This document shows, one piece after another, positions 51,790 through 61,134 of a DNA stretch of 64,000 nt (the first letter of the stretch is position 1; every line of letters starts with the position of its first letter). The translations under genes and the position numbers were made by a program. Location: contig NZ_RSEC01000053.1 of NCBI RefSeq assembly GCF_003937945.1, positions 161,034 through 225,033 of the forward strand, in the 5' to 3' direction. This DNA is from Amycolatopsis eburnea. Lineage in GTDB: Bacteria > Actinomycetota > Actinomycetes > Mycobacteriales > Pseudonocardiaceae. The notes beneath the pieces are model-generated. The model ran no database searches and was not told where the DNA came from. It saw only the letters and a list, made by a program, of their open reading frames with translations.

Positions 51790-53268
51790 TCAGCGACCCG
51801 ATTCGCCCTTCCACCGCGCCAACCGCCCGGCCCGGTCCACCGCGCGCAGCCGCCGCTCGACCGAATCCCGCACGACCGACGTCGTGACCACCAGCAGCTG
51901 GTCGTGCTCCTGCAACCGGCTCGTCTTCTGCGGGGTGAAGCCCGCGCCGTCGCGGACGACCAGGCTGACCGTCGCTCCGATGGGGAGCCTCAGCTCGGAC
52001 AGGTACACGCCGTGCAGTTTCGAGCCGGGCTGGATGCGCACCTGGAGCAGTTCCGCGCCGAGTTCGTCCAGCGGGGCCGAGTCGACCTCGATCTCGTGGG
52101 CCTCGGACTTCTTCGCCAGGCCCAGCAAGCGCGCGAGCGGGCCGAGGGTCGTGCCCTGCAGCAGCGTCAGCACGATGACCAGGACGAAGACCGCGTCGAC
52201 CAGCCGTTGCGCGCCGGGCACCCCTTGGGACAGCGGGATCATCGCGAGCACGATCGGCACCGCGCCGCGCAGGCCGGCCCACGACAGGAACGCCTGTTCC
52301 CGCCACGGCAGGCGGAACGGCAGCATCGACAGCACCACCGAGATCGGCCGCGCCAGCAGCAGCACCACCGCGCCCGCGACCAGGCCGGGGACGATCGCGT
52401 CGAGCAGGCGGCCCGGCGAGGCGAACAGGCCGAGCAGCACGAACAGCCCGATCTGCGCCAGCCAGCCCAGCCCCTCAGCGAAGGAGAGCGTGTCCGAGCG
52501 GTGCGGCAGTCGCGAATTGCCGAGCACCAGCGCGGCGACGTACGTGGCGAGCAGCCCGGACGCGTGCGCCAGCTGGCCGGACGAGTACGCCACGACGCAC
52601 ACCGCGACCGTCGCCAGCGGGTACAGGCCGGTCGCCGGCAGCGCGGCGCGGCGCAGCGCGATCCCGCCGAGCCAGCCGAACGCGAGGCCGATGGCCAGGC
52701 CCGCGCCGAGTTCGTAGACCGCGAGCAGCGGCAGCGACCAGTCCACAGTGGTGCCCTCGGCCAGCACGACGACGGCGATGTACGCCGGCGCGTCGTTGAT
52801 ACCCGACTCGAGTTCGAGCGCGCCGGTGAGCCGTTTGCCGATCCCGGCCGAACGCAGCACGGAGAACACCGCGGCCGCGTCGGTGGACGCGAGCACCGCG
52901 CCCCACAGCAGCGCGATCCGCCAGTCGAGGCCCAGCAGCCAGTGCAGGGCCGCGCCGGTGACCGCGACGCTCACCACCACGGCCACTGTGGACAGTGCGA
53001 TGCCGATGCCCAGCGCGGGTTTCACCGCCGACCAGCGCGTGGTCAGCCCGCCTTCGGCGAGGATCATGACGAGCGCGGCGAGGCCGAGCGACTGGGTCAG
53101 TTCGGGGCTGTCGAACCGGATGCCGAAGCCGGCTTCGCCCAGCAGCACGCCCATCGCGAGGTAGAGCAGCAGCGAGGGCAGGCCGAGCCGGATCGAGACC
53201 CGCACGGCGAGCACGGAGGCCAGGAGCACGACGCCGCCGACGCCGAGCAGCACGGGAAGCTGGTCCAT
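51790..53268 (-). CDS. CPA1-family K+/Na+:proton antiporter with TrkA-C domain (CvrA/NhaP2-like)
   Basis: 492 residues from ATG 53268 (GGGAGG upstream). Twelve membrane spans: SIRLGLPSLLLYLAMGVLLGE, LLWGAVLASTDAAAVFSVLRS and ALELESGINDAPAYIAVVVLAEG carry the ion-binding STDAAA and the ND pair. The last 85 residues form a TrkA-C (RCK-C) ligand domain (ELLQVRIQPGSKLHGVYLSELRLPIGATVSLVVRDG), which often binds c-di-AMP in CPA1 exchangers. A short hairpin (53284-53301) sits in the presumed leader next to TATTCT. Confidence 0.93.
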   Translation of the reverse strand: MDQLPVLLGVGGVVLLASVLAVRVSIRLGLPSLLLYLAMGVLLGEAGFGIRFDSPELTQSLGLAALVMILAEGGLTTRWSAVKPALGIGIALSTVAVVVSVAVTGAALHWLLGLDWRIALLWGAVLASTDAAAVFSVLRSAGIGKRLTGALELESGINDAPAYIAVVVLAEGTTVDWSLPLLAVYELGAGLAIGLAFGWLGGIALRRAALPATGLYPLATVAVCVVAYSSGQLAHASGLLATYVAALVLGNSRLPHRSDTLSFAEGLGWLAQIGLFVLLGLFASPGRLLDAIVPGLVAGAVVLLLARPISVVLSMLPFRLPWREQAFLSWAGLRGAVPIVLAMIPLSQGVPGAQRLVDAVFVLVIVLTLLQGTTLGPLARLLGLAKKSEAHEIEVDSAPLDELGAELLQVRIQPGSKLHGVYLSELRLPIGATVSLVVRDGAGFTPQKTSRLQEHDQLLVVTTSVVRDSVERRLRAVDRAGRLARWKGESGR

Positions 53269-53365
53269 GCCGCCTCCCTCCCGAGTGCCGTGGGGCACTC
53301 AGAATAGTGAAGCGACCGGGTTAACACGTTCGTGTACCGCTGCCGCGCGCCGGACGGCCGGTGTG

Positions 53366-54049
53366 TTAAGGACCGCCGAGCGCCCCGAGTTCGACGCCGA
53401 GCGCCGCGAACGGCTGCCGTGCCGCCGGGAGGACCTTCACCGCGCGGTGCCCGTCACGGGCGACCCAGCCGGCGTCGACGGCGCGGTCCAGCAGGGCCGC
53501 GGGGAGCGCGCCGGCGAGGTGGTCGCGGCGCTCCGTCCAATCGAGACAGTCGCGCAGCAGCGCCCGCCGCCCGGCGGCGACCGGGACGCCGAGGCCGGCC
53601 AGGACCTCGCGGCCGCGGGCGGTCAGCGTCAGGCCGCCGGCGGTGTCGACCAGCCCGGTCGCCAGCATGCCGTCGCGGAGGGCGACGCCGAGGACGCCGG
53701 CGAGGTGGTCGTAGCAGGTCCGCGCGAAGCCGAGGCGCTTCACCCGCAGCGACGCCTTCAGCCCGGTGACCGGCCGGTGTTCGGCGTGCTGGGCCAGGTG
53801 CTCGATCAGCTCGGCCACGCGCGGGTCGGCGATCCGCACGTAGCTGGCCCGGCCCTGCTTGACCCGGGCGACGAACCCGGCGTCGCTCAGCCGGGTGACG
53901 TGCTCGCTGGCGGTCGAGAGCGCGATCCCGGCCGCTTTCGCGAGTTCGCCGACCGTCCAGGCCCGCCCGTCGAGCAGCGCGAGGCACATGGTGGCCCGGC
54001 TCGGGTCGGCGAGCACCGCGGCGACCTCGGCGAGCGCGATCGTCTCCAT
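53366..54049 (-). CDS. ArsR-type winged-helix regulator with C-terminal extension
   Basis: 227 residues. HTH: VAAVLADPSRATMCLALLDGRAWTVGELAKAAGIALSTASEHVTRLSDAGFVARVKQGRASYVRIAD. The C-terminal half (RTCYDHLAGVLGVALRDGMLATGL... LLRDCLDWTERRDHLAGALPAALLDR) is the conserved extension of a common actinobacterial ArsR subgroup, with paired Cys/His residues that may sense metal or redox. Two CTTTCACGTGAAAG palindromes lie 47 and 80 bases upstream of its start, either operators or part of a repeat element. Confidence 0.9.
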   Translation of the reverse strand: METIALAEVAAVLADPSRATMCLALLDGRAWTVGELAKAAGIALSTASEHVTRLSDAGFVARVKQGRASYVRIADPRVAELIEHLAQHAEHRPVTGLKASLRVKRLGFARTCYDHLAGVLGVALRDGMLATGLVDTAGGLTLTARGREVLAGLGVPVAAGRRALLRDCLDWTERRDHLAGALPAALLDRAVDAGWVARDGHRAVKVLPAARQPFAALGVELGALGGP

Positions 54050-54087
54050 GCCCCCACGGTACGAGCCCCACCCTTCGGCCCCCGCCG

Positions 54088-54150
54088 AAGCGTCGCTTTC
54101 ACGTGAAAGCGCCCACCTGGGGGCGTAGCTTTCACGTGAAAGCGACGCTT
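54088..54150. repeat. 22-bp inverted repeat with nested CTTTCACGTGAAAG palindromes
   Basis: Arms 54088-54109 and 54129-54150 are perfect inverted copies with a 19-base loop. Each arm itself contains a perfect 14-bp palindrome. The right arm ends in the PBP stop codon (54149-54151). Candidate terminator for the PBP gene or double operator for the ArsR gene. Confidence 0.85.
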
Positions 54151-55771
54151 AGAGCGCCTTCAGGAACTTTGCTGCCAGGGTGACCGCGGGGCCCGAGTCG
54201 TTGGAGTTCTCCAGCACCACCGCGAACGCCACGCTCCCCCGGTACCCGACGAACCAGCCCGTCGCGTTGGAGCCGTCGCCGAACTGGGCCGTGCCCGTCT
54301 TGCCGAACACCGTCCCGGCGCCCGCCGCGGCCCGGCCGGTGCCGCTGGTCACCACCGCGCGCATCAGCTTCCGGACCTCGCCGAGCACCGCCCCGGGCGG
54401 CGGGGTGTAGCCCTTGACGACCGTGGTCGGCAGGTCGTGCCACAGCCTCGGCGTGATCGCCTTGCCCGCCGCCACGGTCGCGGCCATCACCGCGCCGCCG
54501 AGGGCGCTGGCCTGGATGCGGCCCTGGCCGAAGCCGTCTTCGACCTGCTCGTCCTTGCTCGCCGCCGGCTCGACCTTGCCCAGCTCGGTCTTGATGCCGG
54601 GGATCTCGTAGTCGGCGTTGAGCCCGAGCTCGTCCGCCGCCTTCTTCAGCCCGTCCGCCGGCAGCGCCAGCGCGAGCTGCCCGAACGTCGTGTTGCAGGA
54701 CCGCGCGAACGCCGTCTGCAGGGTGGTCGCGCCCAGCTCGAAGCCCTCGTTGCGCACCGTGCGCGTGCCGATCGTCGCGACGCCGGGGCAGTCGACGGGT
54801 GACCCCGCGTTGAGCCCGCTCTGCTGGACCGCCGCCACGGACGTCGCGATCTTGAACGACGAACCGGGCTCGTACAGGCCGCTGAGCGCCTTCGGGGAGT
54901 TCCCGGCGGCCGCGTTCTGGGCGACGGCGAGGATGTCGCCCGAGCCGGTGTCGAGCGCGACCAGCATGGCCGACCCCGCGTAGCCGTCGACCGCGGCCTG
55001 CGCGGCGTTCTGCGCGGCCAGGCTCAAGCTCGCCGTGAGCGGCTTGGCCCCGTCCTCGGCCTGCTTGCCGAACAGCGTTTCCAGGCTCTTCCCGCTGGTG
55101 TCGACGCGCTGGACGGCGAACCCGCTGCCCGCGGCGGCGGTGACCTGCCCGGTGAGCGCCGAACGCAGCAGCGGCGCCGGGTTGCCTTCGGCCGTCCGCA
55201 TCCCGCCCGCCCCGGCGATGAGCAACGGCTTGCCGTCGCGGTCGGCGACCGCCGTGGTGTCCGTCGCGGCGGTGCTGACCACCAGCCGCTGGCCCGCCTC
55301 CAGCTTCGGGTGCAGCAACGACGGCGCCCAGTGCACGAGCCACTTCCCGCCGGCCTGCGCGAGCTGGAACGGGACGTCGTAGCTCCACACGCCGCTCTTG
55401 AGGGACCACGCCATCGAGAACGTCCCGCCGGTCGTCTTCGCCCCGGCCGGCGTCGGCTGCAGGAGCGTCAGCTTGGCGACGACCGACTTCGGGTTCAGCG
55501 TGTTCCGCGCGTCCCGCAGCGCCACCGCGGCCGCCGCGTTGTCGTCGGTCAGCCGGGCCGCCGCGTCGGGGTTGTTCTCGGTCAGGTCCTGGACGTACTC
55601 GGTGATCGCCGACTGCGGGTCGACCGCGCCCGGCCGCTCGACCGAGGTCGCCCCGGCTTCCGCCGTCGGCGCCGAGTTCCCGCTGTTCAGCACGAAGAAC
55701 GCCGCCACCACGACCACGACGACCAGCAGCGCGCCGCCGATCAGGATCCCGCGTCTCTTGCCAGGACTCAT
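54149..55771 (-). CDS. Penicillin-binding protein (MecA-N type transpeptidase)
   Basis: 540 residues from ATG 55771. A single N-terminal anchor (GILIGGALLVVVVVVAAFFVL), an NTF2-like MecA-N domain (ITEYVQDLTENNPDAAARL... WSLKSGVWSYDVPFQL), and a transpeptidase domain. The active-site motifs are SSFK (S304-K307), SCN (FARSCNTTFG) and KTGT (GKTGTAQFGDG). It cross-links peptidoglycan by DD-transpeptidation outside the membrane and should be beta-lactam-binding. It resembles actinobacterial PbpA/low-affinity class B PBPs with NTF2 domain. Confidence 0.94.
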   Translation of the reverse strand: MSPGKRRGILIGGALLVVVVVVAAFFVLNSGNSAPTAEAGATSVERPGAVDPQSAITEYVQDLTENNPDAAARLTDDNAAAAVALRDARNTLNPKSVVAKLTLLQPTPAGAKTTGGTFSMAWSLKSGVWSYDVPFQLAQAGGKWLVHWAPSLLHPKLEAGQRLVVSTAATDTTAVADRDGKPLLIAGAGGMRTAEGNPAPLLRSALTGQVTAAAGSGFAVQRVDTSGKSLETLFGKQAEDGAKPLTASLSLAAQNAAQAAVDGYAGSAMLVALDTGSGDILAVAQNAAAGNSPKALSGLYEPGSSFKIATSVAAVQQSGLNAGSPVDCPGVATIGTRTVRNEGFELGATTLQTAFARSCNTTFGQLALALPADGLKKAADELGLNADYEIPGIKTELGKVEPAASKDEQVEDGFGQGRIQASALGGAVMAATVAAGKAITPRLWHDLPTTVVKGYTPPPGAVLGEVRKLMRAVVTSGTGRAAAGAGTVFGKTGTAQFGDGSNATGWFVGYRGSVAFAVVLENSNDSGPAVTLAAKFLKAL

Positions 55772-55847
55772 CCCGGTATCCCCTCCCCCAAGGAACGCCA
55801 CCGCCGTGGGTGACCGGCCGATCCTACCGGCCACCCACGACGGTTCG

Positions 55848-58800
55848 TCAGGCCTTCGCGACCGAAACCGTCACCTTCGTGCCTTCGCCGACCGCGCCGG
55901 CGAAGCCCGCGCCCACCGGCTCGTGCGCCACCGACGTCGCCAGCGTCTCCGAGGCCAGGAACTCCTCGTGCCGCCGGGCCGCCTCGACGACGTCGTCCGG
56001 GGCGTCGACGGTCAGCGCGATCCGGTCCGCGACGTCGAGCCCGGCGTCGCGGCGGGCCTGCTGCACGACCCGGACCAGGTCGCGGACCACGCCTTCGGAC
56101 GCCAGCTCCGGCGTCACCTCGGTGTCGAGCAGGACCAGCCCGGACCCGCCCGGCAGCTCCGCCGCCGCGCCGCCGCCCTTGGCGACCAACCTGCGGTCGA
56201 ACTCGCCCTCCTGCAGCGTGATCCCGGCCGCGACCACGGTGCCGCCCTGCAGCGACCAGTCGCCCGCCTTGACGGCCCTGATCACCGTCTGGACGTCCTT
56301 GCCCAGCCGCGGCCCGGCCGCACGGGCGTTCACCGCGACCTCGAACCCGCCGTGCGCGGCGACGTCGGTGGTCAGCTCGACCGCCTTGACGTTCACCTCG
56401 TCGCGCAGGATGTCGGCGAACGGCTCCAGCGAAGCAGCGTCCTCGGCCGCCACGACCAGCGACGACAGCGGCAGCCGCACGCGCAGCTTGTTCGCCTTGC
56501 GCAGCGACAGCGCCGACGACGCCACCTGCCGCACCCGGTCCATCGCGGTGACCAGCGCCGCGTCCGCGGGCAGGTCGAGCGCGTTCGGCCAGTCGGTCAG
56601 GTGCACCGAACGGCCACCGGTCAGGCCGCGCCAGACGACCTCGGTGGTCAGCGGCAGCAGCGGCGCCGCCACCCGCGAAGTCACCTCGAGCACGGTGTGC
56701 AGCGTGTCGATCGCGTCCTTGTCGCCGGCCCAGAAGCGGTCCCGCGAGCGGCGCACGTACCAGTTGGTCAGTACCTCGAGGAAGTCCCGCACGGTCTGGC
56801 ACGCGCCCGCGACGTCGTAGCTGTCCATCGCGTACTCGACGTCGGTGACCAGCTCGTGCGTCTTCGCCAGGACGTACCGGTCGAGCACGTTCGGCGAATC
56901 CGTGCGCCACTGGCCTTCCACGCCTTCGGCGTTCGCGTACAGCGCGAGGAAGTAGTACGAGTTCCACAGCGGCAGCACGGCCTGGCGGACGGCGTCGCGG
57001 ATGCCCTTGTCGGTGACGACGAGGTTGCCGCCGCGCAGGATCGGGCTCGCCATCAGGTACCAGCGCATGGCGTCGGAGCCGTCGCGCTCGAAGACCTCGT
57101 TGACGTCCGGGTAGTTGCGCAGCGACTTGGACATCTTCTGGCCGTCCGAGCCCAGCACGATGCCGTGCGAGACGCAGGTGCGGAACGCCGGCCGGTCGAA
57201 CAGCGCCGTCGCGAGCACGTGCAGCAGGTAGAACCAGCCACGGGTCTGCCCGATGTACTCGACGATGAAGTCGCTCGGGTAGTGGTGCTCGAACCAGTCG
57301 GCGTTCTCGAACGGGTAGTGCACCTGGGCGTAGGGCATCGAGCCGGAGTCGAACCAGACGTCGAGGACGTCCGGCACGCGGCGCATGGTCGACTGCCCGG
57401 TCGGGTCGTCCGGGTTCGGCCGGGTCAGCTCGTCGATGTAGGGCCGGTGCAGGTTGTCCAGCCGCACGCCGAAGTCCGCCTCCAGCTCGTCGAGCGAGCC
57501 GTAGACGTCGGTGCGCGGGTACTCGGGGTTGTCGGACTGCCACACCGGGATCGGCGTGCCGAAGTACCGGTTGCGGGAGATCGACCAGTCGATGGCGTTC
57601 TCCAGCCACTTCCCGAACTGCCCGTCCTTGACGTTCTCCGGGTACCAGGTGATCTGCTGGTTCAGCTCGACCATCCGGTCCTTGAACTGCGTCACCGCGA
57701 CGAACCACGACGAGACCGCGCGGTAGATCAGCGGGTTCCGGCAGCGCCAGCAGTGCGGGTAGGAGTGGTCGTAGGTCTCGTGCCGCAGCAGCACAGCGCC
57801 CTGCTGCGCCGCCGAACCCGTGCCGTTCTTGAGGTCCCGCACGATGTTCGGGTTGGCGTCGAAGACCTGCTGGCCCTCGTAGTCCGGCACGGTGGCGTCG
57901 AACTTGCCGTGCGCGTCGACCGGCGTCACCGGCGGGATGCCGGCGGCGTCGGTGACGACCTTGTCGTCAGCACCGTAGGCCGGCGCGATGTGCACGATCC
58001 CGGTGCCGTCGTCGGTGGTGACGTAGTCGGCGGCGAGGACCTGGTGCGCGTTCTCGGTGCCGGTGAAGTACGGGAACGGCGGCGCGTACCGGGTACCGAG
58101 CAGCTGCGCGCCGGTGTAGCGCGCGACGACCGCGGGCTCTTCGCCGAGTTCACGCTCGTACGCGGCGACGCGCGCTTCGGCGAGCAGGAACCGCTTGCCG
58201 TCGTGCTCGACGACGACGTAGTCGACGTCCGGGTGCACGGCCGTGGCGAGGTTCGACGGCAGGGTCCACGGCGTCGTCGTCCAGATGAGCAGGTAGGTGC
58301 CGTCGAGGTCGTTGTCGTTGCCCTGCAGCCGGAAGCCGACGGTGACGGCCGGGTCCTGGCGGTTGCGGTAGACGTCGGCGTCCATGCCCAGCTCGTGGTT
58401 GGACAGCGGCGTCGCGTCGCGCCAGCAGTAGGGCAGGACGCGGTAGCCCTCGTAGACGAGTCCCTTGTCCCACAGGCGCTTGAACGCCCAGAGCACCGAC
58501 TCCATGTACGTGACGTCGAGGGTCTTGTAGTCGTTGTCGAAGTCGACCCAGCGCGCCTGGCGCGTGACGTACTCGCGCCACTCGTCGGTGTAGCGCAGCA
58601 CGGACTCCTGCGAAGCCGCGTTGAACTTCGCGATGCCCATCTCTTCGATCTCGGACGTCTCGGTGATGCCGAGCTGGCGCATGGCCTCGAGCTCGGCGGG
58701 CAGGCCGTGGGTGTCCCAGCCGAAGCGGCGCTCGACCTTGCGGCCCTTCATCGTCTGGTAGCGCGGCACCAGGTCCTTGACGTACCCGGTGAGCAGGTGG

Positions 58801-59006
58801 CCGTAGTGCGGCAGGCCGTTGGCGAACGGCGGGCCGTCGTAGAAGACGTACTCGTTGTCGCCGTGCTCGCCCGCCGGGCGCGCGTCGATGGTCGCCTGGA
58901 ACGTCCGGTCCGTCTCCCAGTAGGCGAGGACCTGCTTCTCCAGCTCGGGGAAGGACGGCTGCGACGGGACTCCCGCACCGTCGTTCAGCTGGGCCTGGGG
59001 GTACAT
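55848..59006 (-). CDS. ileS: Isoleucyl-tRNA synthetase
   Basis: 1052 residues from ATG 59006, with GAGGAG upstream; ATG-like starts further up lie in the T-box leader. Class I motifs: GLPHYGHLL (H67-H70, HIGH equivalent) and GQKMSKSLRNYPD (KMSKS). The editing domain (GTYLLIWTTTPWTLPSNLATAVHPDVDYVVV) and the anticodon-binding helices follow. The sequence style (HYGH, long C terminus) is that of the eukaryote-like IleS group, known elsewhere for low mupirocin sensitivity; that trait is not shown here. Controlled by an isoleucine T-box. Confidence 0.97.
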   Translation of the reverse strand: MYPQAQLNDGAGVPSQPSFPELEKQVLAYWETDRTFQATIDARPAGEHGDNEYVFYDGPPFANGLPHYGHLLTGYVKDLVPRYQTMKGRKVERRFGWDTHGLPAELEAMRQLGITETSEIEEMGIAKFNAASQESVLRYTDEWREYVTRQARWVDFDNDYKTLDVTYMESVLWAFKRLWDKGLVYEGYRVLPYCWRDATPLSNHELGMDADVYRNRQDPAVTVGFRLQGNDNDLDGTYLLIWTTTPWTLPSNLATAVHPDVDYVVVEHDGKRFLLAEARVAAYERELGEEPAVVARYTGAQLLGTRYAPPFPYFTGTENAHQVLAADYVTTDDGTGIVHIAPAYGADDKVVTDAAGIPPVTPVDAHGKFDATVPDYEGQQVFDANPNIVRDLKNGTGSAAQQGAVLLRHETYDHSYPHCWRCRNPLIYRAVSSWFVAVTQFKDRMVELNQQITWYPENVKDGQFGKWLENAIDWSISRNRYFGTPIPVWQSDNPEYPRTDVYGSLDELEADFGVRLDNLHRPYIDELTRPNPDDPTGQSTMRRVPDVLDVWFDSGSMPYAQVHYPFENADWFEHHYPSDFIVEYIGQTRGWFYLLHVLATALFDRPAFRTCVSHGIVLGSDGQKMSKSLRNYPDVNEVFERDGSDAMRWYLMASPILRGGNLVVTDKGIRDAVRQAVLPLWNSYYFLALYANAEGVEGQWRTDSPNVLDRYVLAKTHELVTDVEYAMDSYDVAGACQTVRDFLEVLTNWYVRRSRDRFWAGDKDAIDTLHTVLEVTSRVAAPLLPLTTEVVWRGLTGGRSVHLTDWPNALDLPADAALVTAMDRVRQVASSALSLRKANKLRVRLPLSSLVVAAEDAASLEPFADILRDEVNVKAVELTTDVAAHGGFEVAVNARAAGPRLGKDVQTVIRAVKAGDWSLQGGTVVAAGITLQEGEFDRRLVAKGGGAAAELPGGSGLVLLDTEVTPELASEGVVRDLVRVVQQARRDAGLDVADRIALTVDAPDDVVEAARRHEEFLASETLATSVAHEPVGAGFAGAVGEGTKVTVSVAKA

Positions 59007-59044
59007 CCGGGTGCTCCTCGGTTCGTCGCGCTCGTACGGACTGC

Positions 59045-59225
59045 TGTCCACACGGGGACGAGACGCCTGGCGGCGTTCCGCGGTACCACCCCGCTTGCCC
59101 GCTCTCGCGGGCCGCTTCGTTCGGCGGCTGTCACGGGCCGCACCCGTCCGGTTCTACTGAGAGCGGTGAAGCTCGGTTCTTCCGGAGGCTCCCCGGTGAT
59201 GGCCGGATCGACGCCGTGCTGGTAC
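59045..59225 (-). promoter_or_regulatory. Isoleucine T-box riboswitch (translational type)
   Basis: The T-box core GGGTGGTACCGCGG lies at 59091-59078 (minus). The Stem I region has CACCGGGGAGCCTCCGGAAGAAC, of which the specifier loop holds ATC (59200-59198), the isoleucine codon. The SD GAGGAG follows about 55 bases after the T-box, and no terminator is seen, fitting the actinobacterial ileS T-box that gates translation. Confidence 0.88.
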
Positions 59226-59364
59226 CAGGTTAACCGCCTCGCGCAACCCGGTTGTCAGGAGGGGCGTCGGGAAACGAACGCGACCGCCGCGGCGATCCCC
59301 CGTTAGCATGACCGCGTGCCGCCGAGAGGGTTCGCGGCCGGAAACCACGGGGGAACTTTTCACG

Positions 59365-61134
59365 GTGAGCCGCACTTTCCAGGTGGACCTTCGCGGGGTC
59401 GTCGACCTCCTCAGCCGCCACCTCTACTCCAGCCCGCGCGTGTACGTGCGGGAGCTGCTGCAGAACGCCGTCGACGCGGTGACCGCCCGCCGTGCGCGGG
59501 AGCCCGGCGCGCCCGCGGAGATCGCGGTCGAGGTCGGCGAAGGCGTCCTGCGCGTCACCGACACCGGGATCGGCCTGACCGAAGCCCAGGTGCACGAGCT
59601 GCTCGCCACGATCGGGCGAAGCTCCAAAAGGGACGAACTGGGCTTCCAGCGCCACGAGTTCCTCGGCCAGTTCGGGATCGGGCTGCTCTCGGCGTTCCTC
59701 GTCGCCGACGAGGTGCGCGTCGTGACGCGGTCGGTGGACGGCGGCCCGGCCGTCGCGTGGACCGGCCGCTCCGACGGCACGTACGCGATCGGGCCGGGCG
59801 AACGGGACGAGCCGGGCACCACGGTGACCCTCGACGCGCGCCCCGGCGCCGAGCAGTGGTTCGTCCCCGAGACCGTCGCCGAGCTGGCCACGCTGTACGG
59901 CTCGATGCTGCCGTTCGGGATCACCGTCGACGGCAGGCCGGTCACCACGCCCGTGCCGTGGGCCCGCGACGACCGCGCGCCCGGGCAGCGGCAGGCCGAC
60001 CTGGTCGGCTACGCGCAGGACACCCTGGGCTTCACGCCGTTCGACGTCGTCGACCTGGACGTGCCCGCCGCCGGGCTGACCGGCGTGGCGTACGTGCTGC
60101 CGTTCCCGGCCAGCCCGGCCGAGCACGGCGGCCACCGCGTCTACCTCAAGCGGATGCTGCTCGCGGAGAACGCGCCGGGGCTGCTGCCGGACTGGGCGTT
60201 CTTCGCCCGCTGCGTCGTCGACGCGGGCGAGCTGCGGCCGACGGCGAGCCGGGAAGCGCTCTACGACGACGGCCAGCTGGAGTCGGCGCGCGAAGCGCTC
60301 GGCGACCGGCTGCGCGGCTGGCTCGCCGGGCTGGCGCGGACCGCGCCCGACCGGCTGAACCGGTTCCTCGGCATCCACCACCTCGGCGTCAAGGCGCTCG
60401 CCCTGCACGACGACGAGATGCTGCGGCTGGTCGAGCAGTGGTGGCCGCTGGAGACCAACGTCGGCCGGATGACCATGGCCGAGTTCCGCGGCCGCTACGG
60501 GCTGCTGCGCTACTGCGCCACCTCCGACGAGTTCCAGCAGCTGGCCGGCGTCGCGGCGGCGCAGGACATCGCCGTGATCAACGGCGGCTACACCTACGAC
60601 AGCGAGCTGGCCGAGCGGATGCGGGCGCTCGAACCGGACCTGGTGGTGACCCGGCTCGACCCGAGCGACCTCACCACGGCGTTCGCCGAGCTCGACAGCG
60701 CCACCGCGCTCGCCACCCGGCCGTTCGTCGCGGCCGCGCAGCGCCACCTCGACCGGCTGGGCTGCGAGGTCGTGCTGCGCGAGTTCCAGCCGTCGAGCCT
60801 GCCGGTGCTCTACCTGCTGGATCGGGCCGCCGCGTTCGCCGGCGAGCTGCGGGCCACCAAGGACCAGGTCGACGAGCTGTGGGCGGGCGTGCTCTCGGCG
60901 TTCGAGAAGCCGGCCGACGACCGCCCGCAGCTGGTGCTCAACCACCGCAACCCGCTGGTGCGGCGGATCAGCCTGCTGCGGGACGACACGCTGCTCGGGC
61001 TGGCCGTCGAATCGCTCTACGGGCAGGCCCTGCTGTTCGGCAGGCACCCGATCCGGCCGGCCGACGCCGCGCTGCTGAACCGTTCGTTCCTCGGCCTGCT
61101 GGAGCAGGCCGTCCCCGAAGAGGAGACCCGATGA
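59365..61134 (+). CDS. HSP90-family (HtpG-like) ATPase
   Basis: 589 residues. GTG 59365 with GGGGGAA upstream; TAGCAT at 59304-59309 gives a transcript beginning near 59316. GHKL ATPase motifs: LYSSPRVYVRELLQNAVDAVTARR (N-box), GVLRVTDTGIGLTEAQVHELLATIGRSSK (G1 with the Asp), and FLGQFGIGLLSAFLVADEV (G2). The middle domain retains the Arg-bearing REALYDDGQLESAR segment; the C-terminal dimerisation domain is short. The protein is a variant chaperone and not canonical HtpG. Translationally coupled (ATGA) to a TPR protein. Confidence 0.92.
   Translation: MSRTFQVDLRGVVDLLSRHLYSSPRVYVRELLQNAVDAVTARRAREPGAPAEIAVEVGEGVLRVTDTGIGLTEAQVHELLATIGRSSKRDELGFQRHEFLGQFGIGLLSAFLVADEVRVVTRSVDGGPAVAWTGRSDGTYAIGPGERDEPGTTVTLDARPGAEQWFVPETVAELATLYGSMLPFGITVDGRPVTTPVPWARDDRAPGQRQADLVGYAQDTLGFTPFDVVDLDVPAAGLTGVAYVLPFPASPAEHGGHRVYLKRMLLAENAPGLLPDWAFFARCVVDAGELRPTASREALYDDGQLESAREALGDRLRGWLAGLARTAPDRLNRFLGIHHLGVKALALHDDEMLRLVEQWWPLETNVGRMTMAEFRGRYGLLRYCATSDEFQQLAGVAAAQDIAVINGGYTYDSELAERMRALEPDLVVTRLDPSDLTTAFAELDSATALATRPFVAAAQRHLDRLGCEVVLREFQPSSLPVLYLLDRAAAFAGELRATKDQVDELWAGVLSAFEKPADDRPQLVLNHRNPLVRRISLLRDDTLLGLAVESLYGQALLFGRHPIRPADAALLNRSFLGLLEQAVPEEETR

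Noticed and set aside
59007..59051. Alternative ileS start at 59051
   Set aside because: It lies within the T-box sequestrator region; the ATG at 59006 has the SD and starts conserved sequence.
59316..61130. Long frame preceding the TPR gene
   Set aside because: Antiphase reading of the HSP90 gene, rich in Arg; the TPR protein starts at ATG 61131.
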